Shown: piece after piece, positions 34,258-49,200 of the stretch
How positions within the stretch are numbered: position 1 is the first letter of the stretch
Layout: each line of letters begins with the position of its first letter
Source of the DNA: Gnetum montanum
Taxonomy: Eukaryota > Streptophyta > Gnetopsida > Gnetales > Gnetaceae
Length of the DNA stretch: 64,000 nt
Assembly (NCBI GenBank): GCA_015680685.1
Contig: MNCI01008582.1
Coordinates: 393,665 to 457,664, forward strand
Direction: 5' to 3'
Program-made: the position numbers and the translations under genes
The notes under the pieces: generated by a model
Database searches by the model: none
Told to the model about the DNA's origin: nothing
Seen by the model: only the letters and a program-made list of their open reading frames with translations

Positions 34258-37200
34258 CTGCAACAGCATATCCCAAATATCAATGTCAATGCCATGCAAT
34301 GCAAAACAAGAAGTAGAATGAATAACTTCAAAGACGTTGTCTTAAGAGTCGGATATTTTACAATAGTGGAGCGACGTTTTTTGATGGGCCTTAGAGTGGC
34401 CTTATCTTTCAATTTGCTGTCAGCTTCTGCACAGTAGTGATCGATACGCTCAAGAAGAGAGAAATCTGTTGGAAAGAAAATGTCTGCGTCTCCCTGTTCA
34501 AGTTAAAAATCAATTAGGTTTTAACTTCCGCAACATGACTGGCTATTCGGCAGAACCACAATGACAGATTTCACATTATCTGTACACTGGTAGCTATTTT
34601 AATAATAATATAGCAACGGTGACGGACTAGGTACAGTCCCGTGTGAAAGCCGTCTCATGTTTGCATATTTTTGCAAAAAGTTCAGTAAAAAATTAATTAA
34701 ATTAGAACTACCACATTTACAACAGGGCGTTCTACGGTAGCATAATATTTACCAACTTCAAAAACAAATTAAAAAAAATGCAGTTAATAATAGCTGGAGA
34801 TGACACAAAACTAAAGCACACCTTAGCTTCGAGATATGAATCGTAATCCTTGTTTGCCCCACCTTTCTGCAAAATATTACCAAACTATGTGTTAAAACAC
34901 CATAGGAAAGCGAACCTGGAGGTTATATCATTCCTTAGAGAACTTCGAATATTCATCTAATAATTTAACTGTATTCTGCTTAAAGTCACATCATAACAGT
35001 TGAGGAAGACCTGAATAGAATTTTTTATTTAATTTTCCAAGTAGGTGAAAAGAAGACTTAAATTAATAAACATTTAAGTACACAGAACCAAAACTTTGAC
35101 TATATTCATCATTGGCACATACAGCCAACACAATATCCACATACTTAATCTAAGATCAATGAAGGATCATAATCAAGTGTTAATTACACATCATCCAATA
35201 TAAAAATAAAAATTGAAATTGATTTACACCTGTGGTTGGCAAGCAACAGGTTAGAATCTAAAGGGTATAATTAGACACTTGCTACCTAGGGGTAAATTAA
35301 AAATATATGCTTAGGATTATAGTATCAGGTTATAGCCAATCTTAGTAAATCAGCGTCAAATTCTTCACCTACCCTAACAGTCAGCTCATTATAGATGGGA
35401 TAAAGTTACCAAGATAATGAAGCTGTTGATTCTTAATCTCGACTTACAGCTTTGTAACCAGAGTACTTAAACTTTGACTCTTGACAACACTATGAATCCC
35501 ATTTTATAAGGCTCTTAATTTGAAAGGTTTTGATTTGAAAGGTTTTGATGAGCAAAGCTGAGTTATAAAGTTTTAATTGGACTATATATCTTGCATGTAC
35601 CTATATTACAATTATTTTGGGTTCCAATACCCTCTAAAATCTCTATTCTCTTTTCAATAATCTTAAGTCCAGCAATTTTTCCCTACCATATTCCAATGAC
35701 CATACATAGTTTAAAAATTCTATCATAACAAATGGTCAATCATTCTAGTGCTATGATCGTTGCTTCCAGCGTGCGAGATTGAAAAAGCTTTAATTTTCAA
35801 TATGCAAGAAGTATCCTTACAAGCATAAATGTCTAATATCTATATGCTACCCACTAGCATGACTAAATAATAGCATTGATTTAACATATTTGCAATTTGC
35901 TATCCATTTTGACAATCATCACAATTGTCTTTATCCCAATAATAGGACTTACTTATTTAGGTAAGCAGATGATTTGAACACAAATTTTTACCATCAACTA
36001 TCTACCTAATGCCTTTGAATGTATATATTTGTAAAGTGTCCCCTATATATCCTTATAATGTAGCTCTTGGAAATCAATTTTTTCTGTTTTGTAGAAATGG
36101 ACTTGTATAGTTTTCCCCAAAGGATTATTTGGATTATTTGGTTGACATTAAAGTGGAAAAATATTCCTTTTGGGTACATAAAGACTATCCAAAACATGTA
36201 TGATTAAGTAACAATTCAAATTTGGTATCATCTGTAGAGATACTAGACTTTCACGTAACGATAGGGATACATCAAGGATATGCTCTAAACCCTTATTATT
36301 TATCATTATTATGGATGAGCTAACTAAAGAAATTCAAGATGATATCCTTTAATCTATGTCCCTTGCTAATGATATTGTTTTGGTGGATAAATCTAAGGAA
36401 ATCTTTACTTTGAAAATGGAGATTTGGAGAAACAACCTAAAATCAAAAGGGTTGAAGATTAGTCAACATAAAATAGAATACATGGAATGCTTTTTTAATG
36501 GAAAAGCCAATAATGAAGACATGAAGATTAGAATTCAAAACAAAAAGTTACTCATTATAAGCAATTCAGATACTTGGGCTCGCTTGTTCAAATAGATAGT
36601 GAAATTAACAATGTTGTGACAATTAGAATTGAAGTAGGATGACTGAAATGACAAGAGTCTAATGAGAGTCTTTGTGATAGAAGAATCTTTGCTTGGTTGA
36701 AGGGAAAGTTCTGTAGAATTGCTATTAGACATGTGATCCTTTATAGTGTGGAATGTTGGCCCATCAAATAGCATCAAGCTCAACACATACACATGGCAAA
36801 GATGCAGATACTAGGATGGATGATGGATGTACCTAGGTAAGATGAAATTAACAACTCAAATAATTTTGGAGAAATACCCATTGATGAGAAAATTAAGGAA
36901 AATTATCTCAGATAGTTTAGTCGTGCTAAGAAGACTAGATAATGTTCCTATTAGGAGAGGTTGCTTTATTAAAATAAAGGGAAAATAACAAGGTAGACCT
37001 AAACATACTTGGTTTACAAACATAAAGAAAGATATCCAAGATAATGGCAAAAAGTCAACCCAATGTAGTTGGGATAAGGTTAAGATGATAATGATGATGA
37101 TGAAGAAATGGACCTCTACAGGAATCATAATTTCAATCTTCTGTTACTCCTCCACATGTTCTCCTTGTACTCTCTTAATTTTCTCCATCTTGTTAAAGGT

Positions 37201-40200
37201 TCTGCCAGAGTTCAAAAGACTTCAAGAACCATCACAACGTTTCATACATCATTGTTGATCAATGTTTATGACGGTTAATAAACTTTTCATCTACGGTATT
37301 ACTTTTGGCTAGTTTCTACTCATATACATGCAATGTCACAAATACATAAAGCTTCTATTTTTCTACCCTTGACAAGTACTTCTTAGATACGTTAATATAA
37401 TCTCCACTTACTATTGATTTATGAAAACCCCCTCAGTTAACAATTTGATTAAATAAATGCATTATAGGTATGTGACACTTAACACATGATTTCACTTCAC
37501 AATGTCCAACAATTATTACAGTTATAATATTAATCCACTCATAACCTCAATTTACACCTTTTTACCTTTACTAATTCGAAGACAAAGGCAATTAAATCTC
37601 ATTCTCAGTCACACTCTATTACCGACCTTTTTCTGCCAACCTTTCAGTACCCTTAAAAGTTCCAGGATTCCTTAAATTCTAGATATTACACGTGCTAGCA
37701 CTGTACTCCAAATTTTTATTCATACTCATGGTCTGCCAATCCACATCCAAACTACTATCAAAACCTGCCAAGATTTTGGCATTATACAGTGTTTATATGC
37801 AGTCACTCAAACTTTATTCAGATATCAGTAATTACAGGGAATACATATGACGAAACTGAAACTATTTTTTATTATGTCATAGACCCTAAGGATCTGTTTG
37901 CAGACTAATGCAATTTTCAACAATCGTTTGCACAATGCCTATATATCTCAGCTGCAGTTCATTGGAATCAAACCAGTGACTTATAGAATGCAGATCACAC
38001 CTTAACTAGTAAGTCATATGCGTTGATATGTGATTTTACAAAGGCATTTAATGGATCAAACCAGTGACTTCTAGGATGAAAATTACACACATTAACTAAT
38101 AAGTTACATGATATGTCTTTTTACAAAGGCATCTATAAAACATTGTCCATCTTTTCATCATTCTGTAGATGGTAGAATATTTTTCCTTGCAATCTCAAAA
38201 AAAAGTTGATGTTAGCAAGGATTAATTTATGTTTATGTTTAATTAGTGTGAAGGACATGATAGCCATTTCATAAAAAGAATTAGGAGAAAATAACAATGC
38301 ATGTCGAGTATATTGTACAAATGCAATCAAATCAAATCTAACAAACTTGTGGAGTTATATTAAACTTGTTCCCATGTATTAATGCATCCTATAATGGAAT
38401 AGATCTTAACAAGAATTTTCCATGAACTTCTTATCCATGTCTTAATGGGACTATTTTCTTAATGATTTTATAAGGATTCATTTTTATCCAATGGAATTGA
38501 TACCTTTTGTTAGCCTTCGAGATCTGAATACCTAGAGCTAACGTAAGAGAAACAATAAAGTGCACGTGTAAAATGCAATAGAAATAACTCACAAAAATGC
38601 ATTTAACTGATTCATCCAGCATATTATACATGCAGAGTGAAAGCACCTCTTTACAGTTATTTTTATTTTTTTGTAACTGCAAAATAGGACCCACCCAGTA
38701 GATACACCTTATATAGGTCAACATCTGCTAAACCCTCCATGACCCCCAAATAAAAAAAATTTAAAAAAGAAGCTCTGGATGGTTCTAGGACTACACCTAT
38801 AAAAGATGAAATTAAATATTTTTCAGGGAAATTGGAGAGCCTCGAGGAAAACCCATGGAAATGCTAATCATTTGGATGAGGTGCTACTTAGTCCCAACTG
38901 ATCTCTAAACTGTTCAAACTTCACTTTATTGAGTTTCTTTATCAAGATGTCTACAACCTGCTCAGCCATTAAGATGTGTTGCAGTTAAATTACCCTATCG
39001 TAAACCAGTTCATGTATCCTATAAAACTTTGTGCAAATGTATTTTGTCCAACCATGATCAACAGGATTCTTGGCCATCTGAATTGCAGACTGATTGTCCA
39101 CAAACATTTTAGTTGGTCCTTTTTGCATAAAGTCGAGAAAAGCTAGGAACTTTTTCATTCACACCATTCCCTTCATTGTTTCTGAAACAATTTTGTATTT
39201 TACATTTGTTGAGAAATCTGCAACTACATTCTACCTCTTTGATCTCTAGGAGACTGGGATGATCCAAGAGTTAGGTAACTTAGTGTCCATCACCTTTTGT
39301 CTAAGCATCCAGCATATTCTGAGCCTTGCAATGTCAATTCATTGTTTCTCTTAAATGTCTGTCCAGAGTCCTTTACCTTATTCAAGTATCATAGCATACA
39401 TACTAGTCCATTGTGATGAATAATCTTAGGTCTACTTATGTACTTTGCAAGTATTCCAATGGCATAAGATATATTAAGCCTAGTCTTGGTGACATAGATT
39501 AAACTTCCAACAATTTTGTAATACTGTGTAGCATTTGCATCTAGAAAGTTATCATCTAAAACTCTTAAGTTTTGTTCCATCAGAGTTGAAACTTGTTGGG
39601 ACCCTTTCGCAACACAAACCTATGCAAATTTTTACAAAATGTATTTATTTCGTGTTGACATAATTCCACTGGATTCAACCTTAAGAAGTGTGCGAGATTT
39701 GTGATTACATTAAACAGAACAGGGATATAATTTCATGAATAACGTAGCATTAATCACAAAGGTGTTCAATGCATATCACCACCACAGTGAGTTATTCCTT
39801 ATGATGATTAAAATACATTAATGGTGTTGCATTAAAGATCATGATGATTGACCCAGCATATTAAAACGAAGATAAACAATGATGACTTAGCCACGGTGAC
39901 AGTGATTCCACCATGGCAGAGATTTCCCCACAACATCATAATTGCGATGGTAATTAAACATTGAATAATGTTTAGGTATTAATTGTACAATGATCTAGAT
40001 GTACATGGTGCTCAACATATAGGAAATAAGTGGTGATCATTAACATAATGGCTAGCACCCTGGAGTTGGTGGTATTGATACATTTTTGTAGTCCGAGGGG
40101 TCTATGTGACTGCACGTGAGGGGTCATACACTGAAAGGTTTGCAGACAATGAGCTCAACCTTATCAATAAGTTTGTGTCCACTAGCACTAAATCACATTT

Positions 40201-43200
40201 GTAGCTTGTGCGACATTGGGTTGCCACGTCGTGGCAAGTGGCCAAGGTGTGGATTCACTAGCTAATGGAAAATCTACTGTTGTTTGTCTTTCAAAGTAAG
40301 AAGGATTAAGACCATGTCATGTTAGGGAATCCATGGTTCTCTGGGGCCAAGGGCATAGCCCTTACCATTGATGACCAAGAGCCCATCGGGATCCTGGTCT
40401 TTGCATGTGGGCCCCTATGTGGGTGAGGGTCTTGAAGGTTCCTTGAGAGTTATGGACAATAGACTTCTTAGATACACTCATGGGCTTCTTCAACGAGTTT
40501 ATTACCTTCGATAAATTCACTGCATCGAAAGAATGGATGGGTTTTGCTACGTTTTGTATGTGGTGGTCATTATCTTCTAAGAATCTCCTCCATGTGATCC
40601 TTCTGGACTTGCCCCACGAGGAAGAAAAGTTAACCATAGAATATGAGAATGTTCTAACAGACGTGCTGGCCCCTTCTCTAGTTAGGCCTTTAAAGCCATG
40701 TGGAATCTACGCAAAAGGAAATCATATCACCAAGGACCATAGGGTTCACCCCAAAGAGGCCAAACCAAAGTCTGTTGTGCCTAGGAATGGTTAGATGCTC
40801 ATTGGGAATAATGGCCGAGCTTTTCTAGTTGCCCTTCATCTACTGATAAGCCTCATGAGTTTGTTGTTGCATATGGAGGTCGCTCTTCCTGACCTTGAAC
40901 TTAGAGTAAGGATCGTAGATCAAATTCCAAACTACCAAGCTTGGGTGCTCATAGACAATTTCAACTAGTGCCTCTATGCTTGGAAAAAGACTAGTGGAGA
41001 ATCTAATCCTCCCCTCCCTGAAAGCTAGGAATTCCTACAATGCCTCTAGACCTTTGACATGGTGGATGTGGACATCGAAAGTTGCCACTTCACCTAGACT
41101 AAGAGAAGAAAAAGGCTTGATAGTGTTCTCTCTAAGATCAACAAGGTTCAAGTCAGTACGGAATTTTTTCTCACCCATGCCATCTATATGACGAATCATG
41201 AGCAAAGAGCATCATATCATAGGGTGCTTGTCTATTCTATCTATTCCTCTAATAGGCCAATGCTTGCCCATTTTAGGCTTGAACGGGACTGGCTGACCAA
41301 GCCATGGTTTTACCAACTGCCATCAAATATTTGGGAAGCTTACCCCTCACAGGGCAATCCACATGAGTTCCTAAAACATGGGCTTGCTTAGCTTAAAAAG
41401 GGGATTCCCGATATGAGGATTGGTCTCTGAAACATGGATAGCAACGGCTGATTATCACAATTTTTCTTATTTTCTTTTTTCTTTGGCTTGAATATCTTTT
41501 GATGCTTTGACAAAATTATTGTTGAGATCTTGGATTATTGAATCCTTGATTTTGTTGTTACATCTCTCTACCGGTCTTCTACACCCTCAAGCTTGAATGA
41601 CTTGGATGAGAGTTGTTTCTATACCAGTTCAGGAACACCTATAATGATTTAAGGTGTTTTGGGCATAAAGATTTGCCAACAAGGGCCAAAGATCCCTGAT
41701 ATGAGGATTGGTACCACTGGCAAAAAGTGCAAGCAACCTTGGGCCTTTGTCTATGTTGTGGATTTTTCAAATCTAAAGCATTGTTAAATTCTTGGTTTCT
41801 TGCTGGAATTGGTTTGATGAACACCCCCACCACACCACCACACACAAACCACCACCACCCCTCTAAATGCCTAATCCTTGGATCTGAATCTTGATTCTTA
41901 CTTGTATATCTTCTCAAGTTTGATTTTGACATCTTTCTATAAGTCCAATGGAGTAGGGGAAATCTAAAGTGTTAATTTACTGTCATTATTTTAGTGATTT
42001 TTCTATTCTCTATTGGAATATCAAATTCATTAAATTTTATTGGTGTGCCTTATAATGTTTTAGCTTAGAAGAGTTTGACTGAGATGATTTTGTATTATGA
42101 GTGTTGCAGGAAAAATAGAAAATATTATTATGCCATTGAATAGATTTGAGATTACTAATTTATACATTTCTTGTGGCCATACATTTAGTTGAGCAGATTT
42201 GTTGATGAATAGGATTAGATGTACTTTTATGGTTTGAGAAAAATCTGAGTTTGATTTTTAAATCAGAAAAAAAAATAAAAATAATACAGATCTGCACAGA
42301 GTGTAAGAGGAATCTTACATAGATTCTTATAGTGATTGTTTTTTATGATTATCTTTTATTTTATAAAATTAGTATTAGTTGATAGCTGTGTTCAACTTAG
42401 GTTTGATTTTTGTAATGGAAACCTGTAATTGTTTTCTATGGTTACTATTTCAATGTGGAAATATTAAAATATATGAGGGAAACTTGTATCATCTATATCA
42501 AAAACATCTAAGTTGCAGGCAATGTGTTTAAAGAAATGAAAAATGGAGTTTCATGGTAGAACTTTAGCTTTTGGCTCATGTATATGCTCTATGGGAAAGT
42601 TAAGGCTTTTGTATCAATCATACAGAAAAGAAAGCATCATGGTCACTATAGTTTTCTTCTATTGCAAATTATATGTTTTACAAATACCATGTTTTTCTGC
42701 AGTTGCACTATCTGCATTACTAATCATGTTTGGCTGTGTATAATTTAATACTGTTAAGGTGAACTGGCTGAGTTAATTTGCTTGTAGTTGAACTAAAAGG
42801 CTATGGATATGATTTCAATCTTTACTTGTTTTGACATTTTAACTGCACTTTGGATCCATTGTGCATATCAAGGAATGTCAATAATCAAATTGACATTCTC
42901 TTCCTGCTAGATCTTTGGGCCACTATTTACATTGTATAACTTTTTTTTTTTTATTCTAAAATATTTTTTTTGAGAGAGAGAACGTTCAAGATTATATTAC
43001 TAGAAATTAAAATACAAGAGATAGTACAAAATTCGGGTCACCATTGGTGGCCCACATGGGAGGCCTTGAGCCTCAACCAGTCATGAAAACTAAAAACCAA
43101 AAAAGGGGGGAGAGAGGTGGGGGGAAGGGGCGGCGGAGGAAGCAACCATGCTATGGGCATGTCGATAGTCTATGATAGGTGCAATGTCGACGTTCGAGGA

Positions 43201-46200
43201 CGTGGAGGATATCTAACGTGTTACGGTGTAGCTCAGAATCCACAAAATTGGCGGCTTGTTGGATAGCCTGCATGGCTGATTCTTGCCAATTCTGCCCCTC
43301 AACTGATGTCCCCCTATCCGGGTGGAAGTGCACAGACGTCCGATAGATGTGTTGTCGAAGATCCCCCCACGAGCAATCGCAATTGATGCCCAGGACGATG
43401 TACAGACATCGTTCATCCTAAAGCCACTGGTGCACGCTTTGCTCATGTGCATGATCCAGTTGCCGTTGTCTCTACATTTCCTCTTCTTGTTTCCGCTCTT
43501 GTTGTGCTTGCTCGGCCTCCTCACGCTCTCTACAAGTGGCTTCCTCCTAAAGCAACTCCTCTTGGACTTGAGCCCGAATCTCATCCACCAGCCGGGCCTG
43601 GGCAGCCTCCACCAACAAGGCTTGCTGCCAGATCAGCTCCTATTCCTACTCTCAGAAATAGGTCTCCAACTCAATCTACGCGAGCACGAGGGCTTCATCC
43701 CATTTGGCCTCCCACTCTCGATGCTCCTCATCACGCGCAACAGCCACTGCCTCTGCTATCGCACGACACAGTTTCTCATCTCGACTCTCTTTGTGATCCA
43801 ACGCTCCACGTGGGGAGACATCCAGCACTGCCATGGGGTTGAAGGTCTGTAGCCCCCGACGATCGCTCCTCCTCCTGGAGTCAATCACTACAGGTCCAAC
43901 CCCCAAAGCCCCAAGATGGGCCAAAAGGGAGGGCCCAAGCGAAGAAGACCCCAAGGGGGGGTGGGGAGGGGAAGGAGGGCCTCGACTCTACCTGAGACCG
44001 CACCCCCACCACAAGGCTAAAATAAGCCCAGAATGGCGACCTCACTTCTATTGTTGTAAGGCCGTGAGAAAAAATCAAGGTAAGTTAACCCTAATCCCTA
44101 GCTTCAAGCATTTGAAGAAGGCAAAATGAATGCCCTAGAGCTTGGACCTGTTTCTAGACTACACAAAGAAACAGTCCACCAGATCAGCAGCCCAAGCCCA
44201 AATAGGTGGTAGGGAGGATATAGGAACCTGTCTACTCTACGTGTGTGGCACCAGTCCCGTGAAAAATAGGTTAGCATCCTGCAACCCACGCATGGTGGGT
44301 AGGATGATTTCGCCCTCCGCCTAGCCCCCAGACACCTCACAATCGTGGATTCTATGATAATGACTTTAGTACCCCAAAAAAAGGTGCGATCCTCCCACCA
44401 GTTGGAAAAGAAAGCGTCATCTGGGAGGGCCAGGTCTCCCACCAGCCGCGGCAAGACGTTATTCCAACCACACCATTCCACCATTCCCCACAATTCCTCA
44501 TTGTCTTGGAACACCGCACAATCAGGCTCATAGGTTGGCGTAACCCCCATCATCGTTTCGATTTCCCTCCATGCAACCATGACTTGCGAGATCACTTGCA
44601 GAAGGGGGGGGGGCATGGGGGGGTGGCAAACGACATTGTTGAAAGATTTTGTGGTTGCATATTTTCCACACCACCCATAAAAGTAATGTGGCTCGGGAGT
44701 CGCCTGTCAGTGTTATCAAGGGAGTCCAGCCCGTCACTCGCCAGGTGGTGCACATGTACGTGCATTGGAAGGTGAAGTGCGGGATGATTTCAGGCACAAT
44801 GCCGCATAGTGGGTAGGTGTCGTCAAGATCGAGGCCCTACCCTTGTAAATTCAACTGTACTGGCAACATGTTGCTCTCCATTAGCCACAAGAAAACTTTG
44901 ATTTTCTCAGGCAACCATCTCTGCCATATCCAATTCCACCCTGACACCGGTGGATACATAGCTGATAGCAAGCGGCGTGGCTCGAAATCCAACCATCCTA
45001 GCATCTGCATTTGCAATGCATGGTTGCAAAGTGTCTACCAAGGCCTCAAGTCCTATGTTCCCACCTGCCACCATACGTACTTGGCATTCATGATTTTGAC
45101 CCACTAGGTCGTCTCACCAATTTGGCAGGTGAAACAAAGCAGTAATCATTGCTAACCCAGCATCAGTTCATCCCTAAATTTAGAAATCCCCAAACCCCTC
45201 GCAGGTCGGGGGTGCGCAATCTGGTCCCAACTGGCAAAGTGTAATTTGCACCCCCTCTGCCCCCCAACCAAACGAAGTGGCAAATGCGCTTGTCAATGCC
45301 CTCGGTAATAGCGCATGGGGGAGCAAGTCATTGCTGCCAGCACCCCCGAGGCCAGCACCAACCTCCCCTTCTGAGTTAGAAAATGGTTTGCCCAATTTCC
45401 GACCCAATTCTCAATTTTTTCTAACAGCACCCCCCATGACACACATCAACCCCAATGGAACAGCGGGATGCCCAAGTATGTATCCCTGATTGTTCCAGAT
45501 GGGATGTTCAGGATTTGCGACACTCGATTTTTCACCTAAGCATCCACATTTAGAAAGTGGGGCTATTGACTTTGCTCGGTTAATTACCAGGCCAAGCTTG
45601 GCCGCCATCCAAGAAAGTGCCAAATTAATGCCATGTGCCTGTGGGACCCCAGCCCGACTGATCAGCATCGTGTCGTCAGTGTAATGTTCAGCCAAACATT
45701 CTACTCCTGCGATTTCCAAGCCCTTGACACCTACCGCTTTGCAGTAGGATTGCAGAAGGTCCATAGTAATAATAAAGAGTAACAGCAAGAGTGGGTCCCC
45801 CTGCTGTAACCTCCTACCAGGCGATGAGAGGCTCTTAAAGGAAAAGGACAAACGCCTCTAGCTACTTGTCACCAAGCTTCTCACCAATTATATGCTGCAA
45901 TGAATGTTCCAACAAGACTGCAATATCAAAGATCAATCCAAGAAACAATAGGTATCATTCATTCTCAACTGATTACCATTCTTTTTGATAGAGGATCAAC
46001 ATATTCATTTACATCAGATTCTTTGGTTAAAAGACTAGGGAGTTAAAATTCATCTTTTGCCATATATGGGAAGACTGGAATTAGCTTCAGGTGTTCATAA
46101 AAATTATGGATTAATTGTATGGACTTCTTCATTATGAATTTGCAATCATAACATGTGGTTTAGGGTATGGATTAGTTGCTGAAAAATAAAGCAAAAAATG

Positions 46201-49200
46201 ATGCTGGACAAAATTGCATAGAGATTAAAAAGGGAGAGAAAATAAAAAGCTTGTATGTAACTGACAGTGATCATGATTGTCAAAGAGAGAAAAACATCCT
46301 TGGACTGTACAATTGTACATGAATTCAAGGATGTGTTTGCTAATGAGTTATCAGTTCTGCCATCAAAATGAAAGGTAGAGTTTGGGATTGAAATTCTTCC
46401 AGGTACTACACCAACTTCAAAGGCACAGTATAGAAACCTAACTTGACGAATTATTGACAAAGGGATCCATGAGGCCTACTGTATCACCATGGGGAGTACT
46501 AGTTCTATTCATCAAGAAAAGGACAATCTAAAAACAGCCTTCGAAACAAGGTGCGGACATTATGAATTCACTATTATGCCTTTTGGTCTAACTAATGCTC
46601 CAATTGCCTCTGTGAGCATGAGGGATCAGATTTTTTCAGCCTCCTTTTTTGGACCCATTTGTATTGTTCATAGATGATATTTAATATATTCTAAGATAGC
46701 TAAGCACCATCCTACTAACTCTTAGGAGACATAAACTATATGCAAGTGTGCATTTTGGCAATATGCAATTAGGTATCTTGGACATGTCTTGTCAAACAAA
46801 AATTTAGTAGTTAATCCAAATAACATGGATGCCTTAATTAGTTGGCCTCAGACTGAGAATGTTACAGGAATCAAGAGTTTCCTTCGGTTAGAAGGCTCCT
46901 ACTACAAGTATGTAAAGGATTTTAAAAAAATCCAGGCCCTAAAGAAAAGCAGTTAGTTTCAATGTCAAAGAAATATGCCTTAGCCTTTCAAAAGCTAAAA
47001 GAGTGGTCAATATCAGATCCTATATTAATCATGACTTCAAGAAAAAAGCTCATTTTGATGGTATACAGCTGCCTCCAATGAAGGATTAGGTTCTGTTTTA
47101 ATGCAAGAAAATCAGGTAGTTGCTTATGGATCAAGCAAAATTAAAACAACATGAACAGAACTACCATGTACATTACTTGGAACTTGCCACAGTCGTTAAT
47201 ACAGAAAGAAATTTAGAGTATGGTCAAATCATTAAAGTTTGAAGGACATTTTCATTCAGCCTAATGCCAAGATGAGGAAAAGGCCTTGACTGGAATGAGG
47301 ATAGATCTGAAACATCTTCAGAGATGGAGCATGTGGTTTGAGAGAGCTATCCTTGCATGAAACTGAACTCCCCATTTTAACTTATGATTCATAAGAATAG
47401 TATTAGAGAGTTAAAATGTTCCAGGATATTGCAATTCTTTTTTTCAAATTCAACATTTATTACAAGAACAGGAATTCAAAACATATGAAAAGCCAAAAAT
47501 GAGATGGAGTCAATATCCAATTCAACAATTTGGCCGATCTGCTGTTATCACTCTTGAAGCTATACCTGCTGTTTTGCCTACAAGAAAGTTATCTGAAAAA
47601 GGCAGTACATCAAAAAGTGAAGAAGGATCTACTTCTCCAAATTTTGATACCTGAGGCACGTTGTATAAATTCCAACATCGACTCTGTGCTTTTCAGAATA
47701 CATCTTATAAGCAATATGGAGATCAAAGGTTACTCTCTGGTGGAAGATGGCCACCATTACATGCTTATTCTACGACGGCATCTCGACAAGATCCTCCTCA
47801 AACTCGAGCTGATTGTAGTTATCTGCTAAAACACTCTCTCAACAGTACTACAAATCAACAGTCAGAAATTCGACAATTGAATTATTTAGTTCATTGGACA
47901 TCTTATGCTGCTCAACATTTTCAGAATGTAGAAGATAAAGTAGATGATCTTGAAACTAAAGTAGATAAAGTAGATGATAGCATTGCACAGCTATCAAAAG
48001 AAATGACTGAGCATCTACAAGCTTATGATCAATTGTACAAGATCGAGAAAAGGCTCGAGAAAAGAAGGTTCTCTTTAGAATGCAAAAAGAAGAGGAAACT
48101 ATAAAGTTTCATGAGATTTTCACTTTAGAAAATTAGTTGAGGTTACCTGCTCCTGAAAAGGAAACACCAAAGATAGAACCATCAAAAACTACAGTTCAAA
48201 TCGATGCTCATGATAAAGCTCTATTAGACAAAATCAAACGTCTAATGGCAGAAAAGAAAGGTAAAAAGCCTACAAGTTTTGTTCCAGCCCCATCTGCTCC
48301 TCCTGAAGAAAAGGAAGATAAGGAAGATAAGCAATCTGATTGTCAAAGAATCATGATGGTGCGAAGGCAACCTACAAGACCGTGGCAAAGACCTCCTGTC
48401 CATCCACCTCCAGCTTTTTTGGCATTTCAACAATGGTCAAACGCATCAATTCCAGTAATCGACATTGACTATCTACCACCCAAAGAGGTATTGCATGCCT
48501 TAAGGTTATGGATAGATCAACTAAGAGTTGCTATAAATATTTTTGGAATAAATGAAAGAACAATCATCATTGGTGCCTTTACAAGAGCTGCTGGCAAAAT
48601 TAAACACTAGTGGGAAAGTGCTACAATTGAGCAACAGGAACAAGTTATACAAACAGGTTTGCACAGAGTATTTGTTACATTAGTAACAGAGTTTACTATA
48701 GATTTATCTTCAAAGCTAAGATTTAAAGATAAGTTACTCTTAAGCCAGAGAAAATTAAGTGATTTAAGGTATTTTGAGCAATTAAGTGCTGAGTATGGAA
48801 ATGAAGTTTACAGATTGGCATTACATAGAGATCAAATGATCAATTATTTATATCTTGGAAGCCTACCTACTAAATTAGGCCAAATGGTTTTATATAAAGC
48901 CCTTGAAAAAGACATTGATATTGGTCTAACATATTTCACTGATATTGTGCATATGGTTCAACAACAATTACAGTTTGTCTGCTATAATGTGTCTTTACAA
49001 AAGTTGCTATCAAGTGCAGAAGTTTGTTATAATCTAGACGGTGTAGATTCTTTTGGACCACCTGCTAAAGCTCCTGAAAGAAGACGCAGAAAGTTTATTA
49101 GTCGAAGAAAAATTCCAAAGTTTCGACGTTGGCAAAAGAGATCTCAACCTCAACCAAAAAGATTCAAGAAAAAGTTCTTTGCAAGAAAACGTAAATTTCC

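Larger units (their letters stand above)
42963..45860 (-). mobile_element. L1-like LINE copy B, 5' truncated
   Basis: Minus-strand LINE from the RT palm to the poly(A) end. In order: RT fragment (45851-45411), RT thumb and connection (45410-44900), zinc-finger and C-terminal domain (44800-44104), coiled coil (43955-43420), J-domain-like module (43420-43190) and 3' UTR. It ends in TAATATAATC..., CTCTCTCTCTCA and an A-run (plus-strand T-run at 42963-42971), as in copy C. It begins inside RT, so it is 5' truncated. Frames are broken. Confidence 0.8.

Noticed and set aside
36856-37128. 90-codon hydrophobic minus-strand frame
   Set aside because: Shadow of the RTE reverse transcriptase tail and its GAT repeat, which reads as Ile-rich on the other strand.
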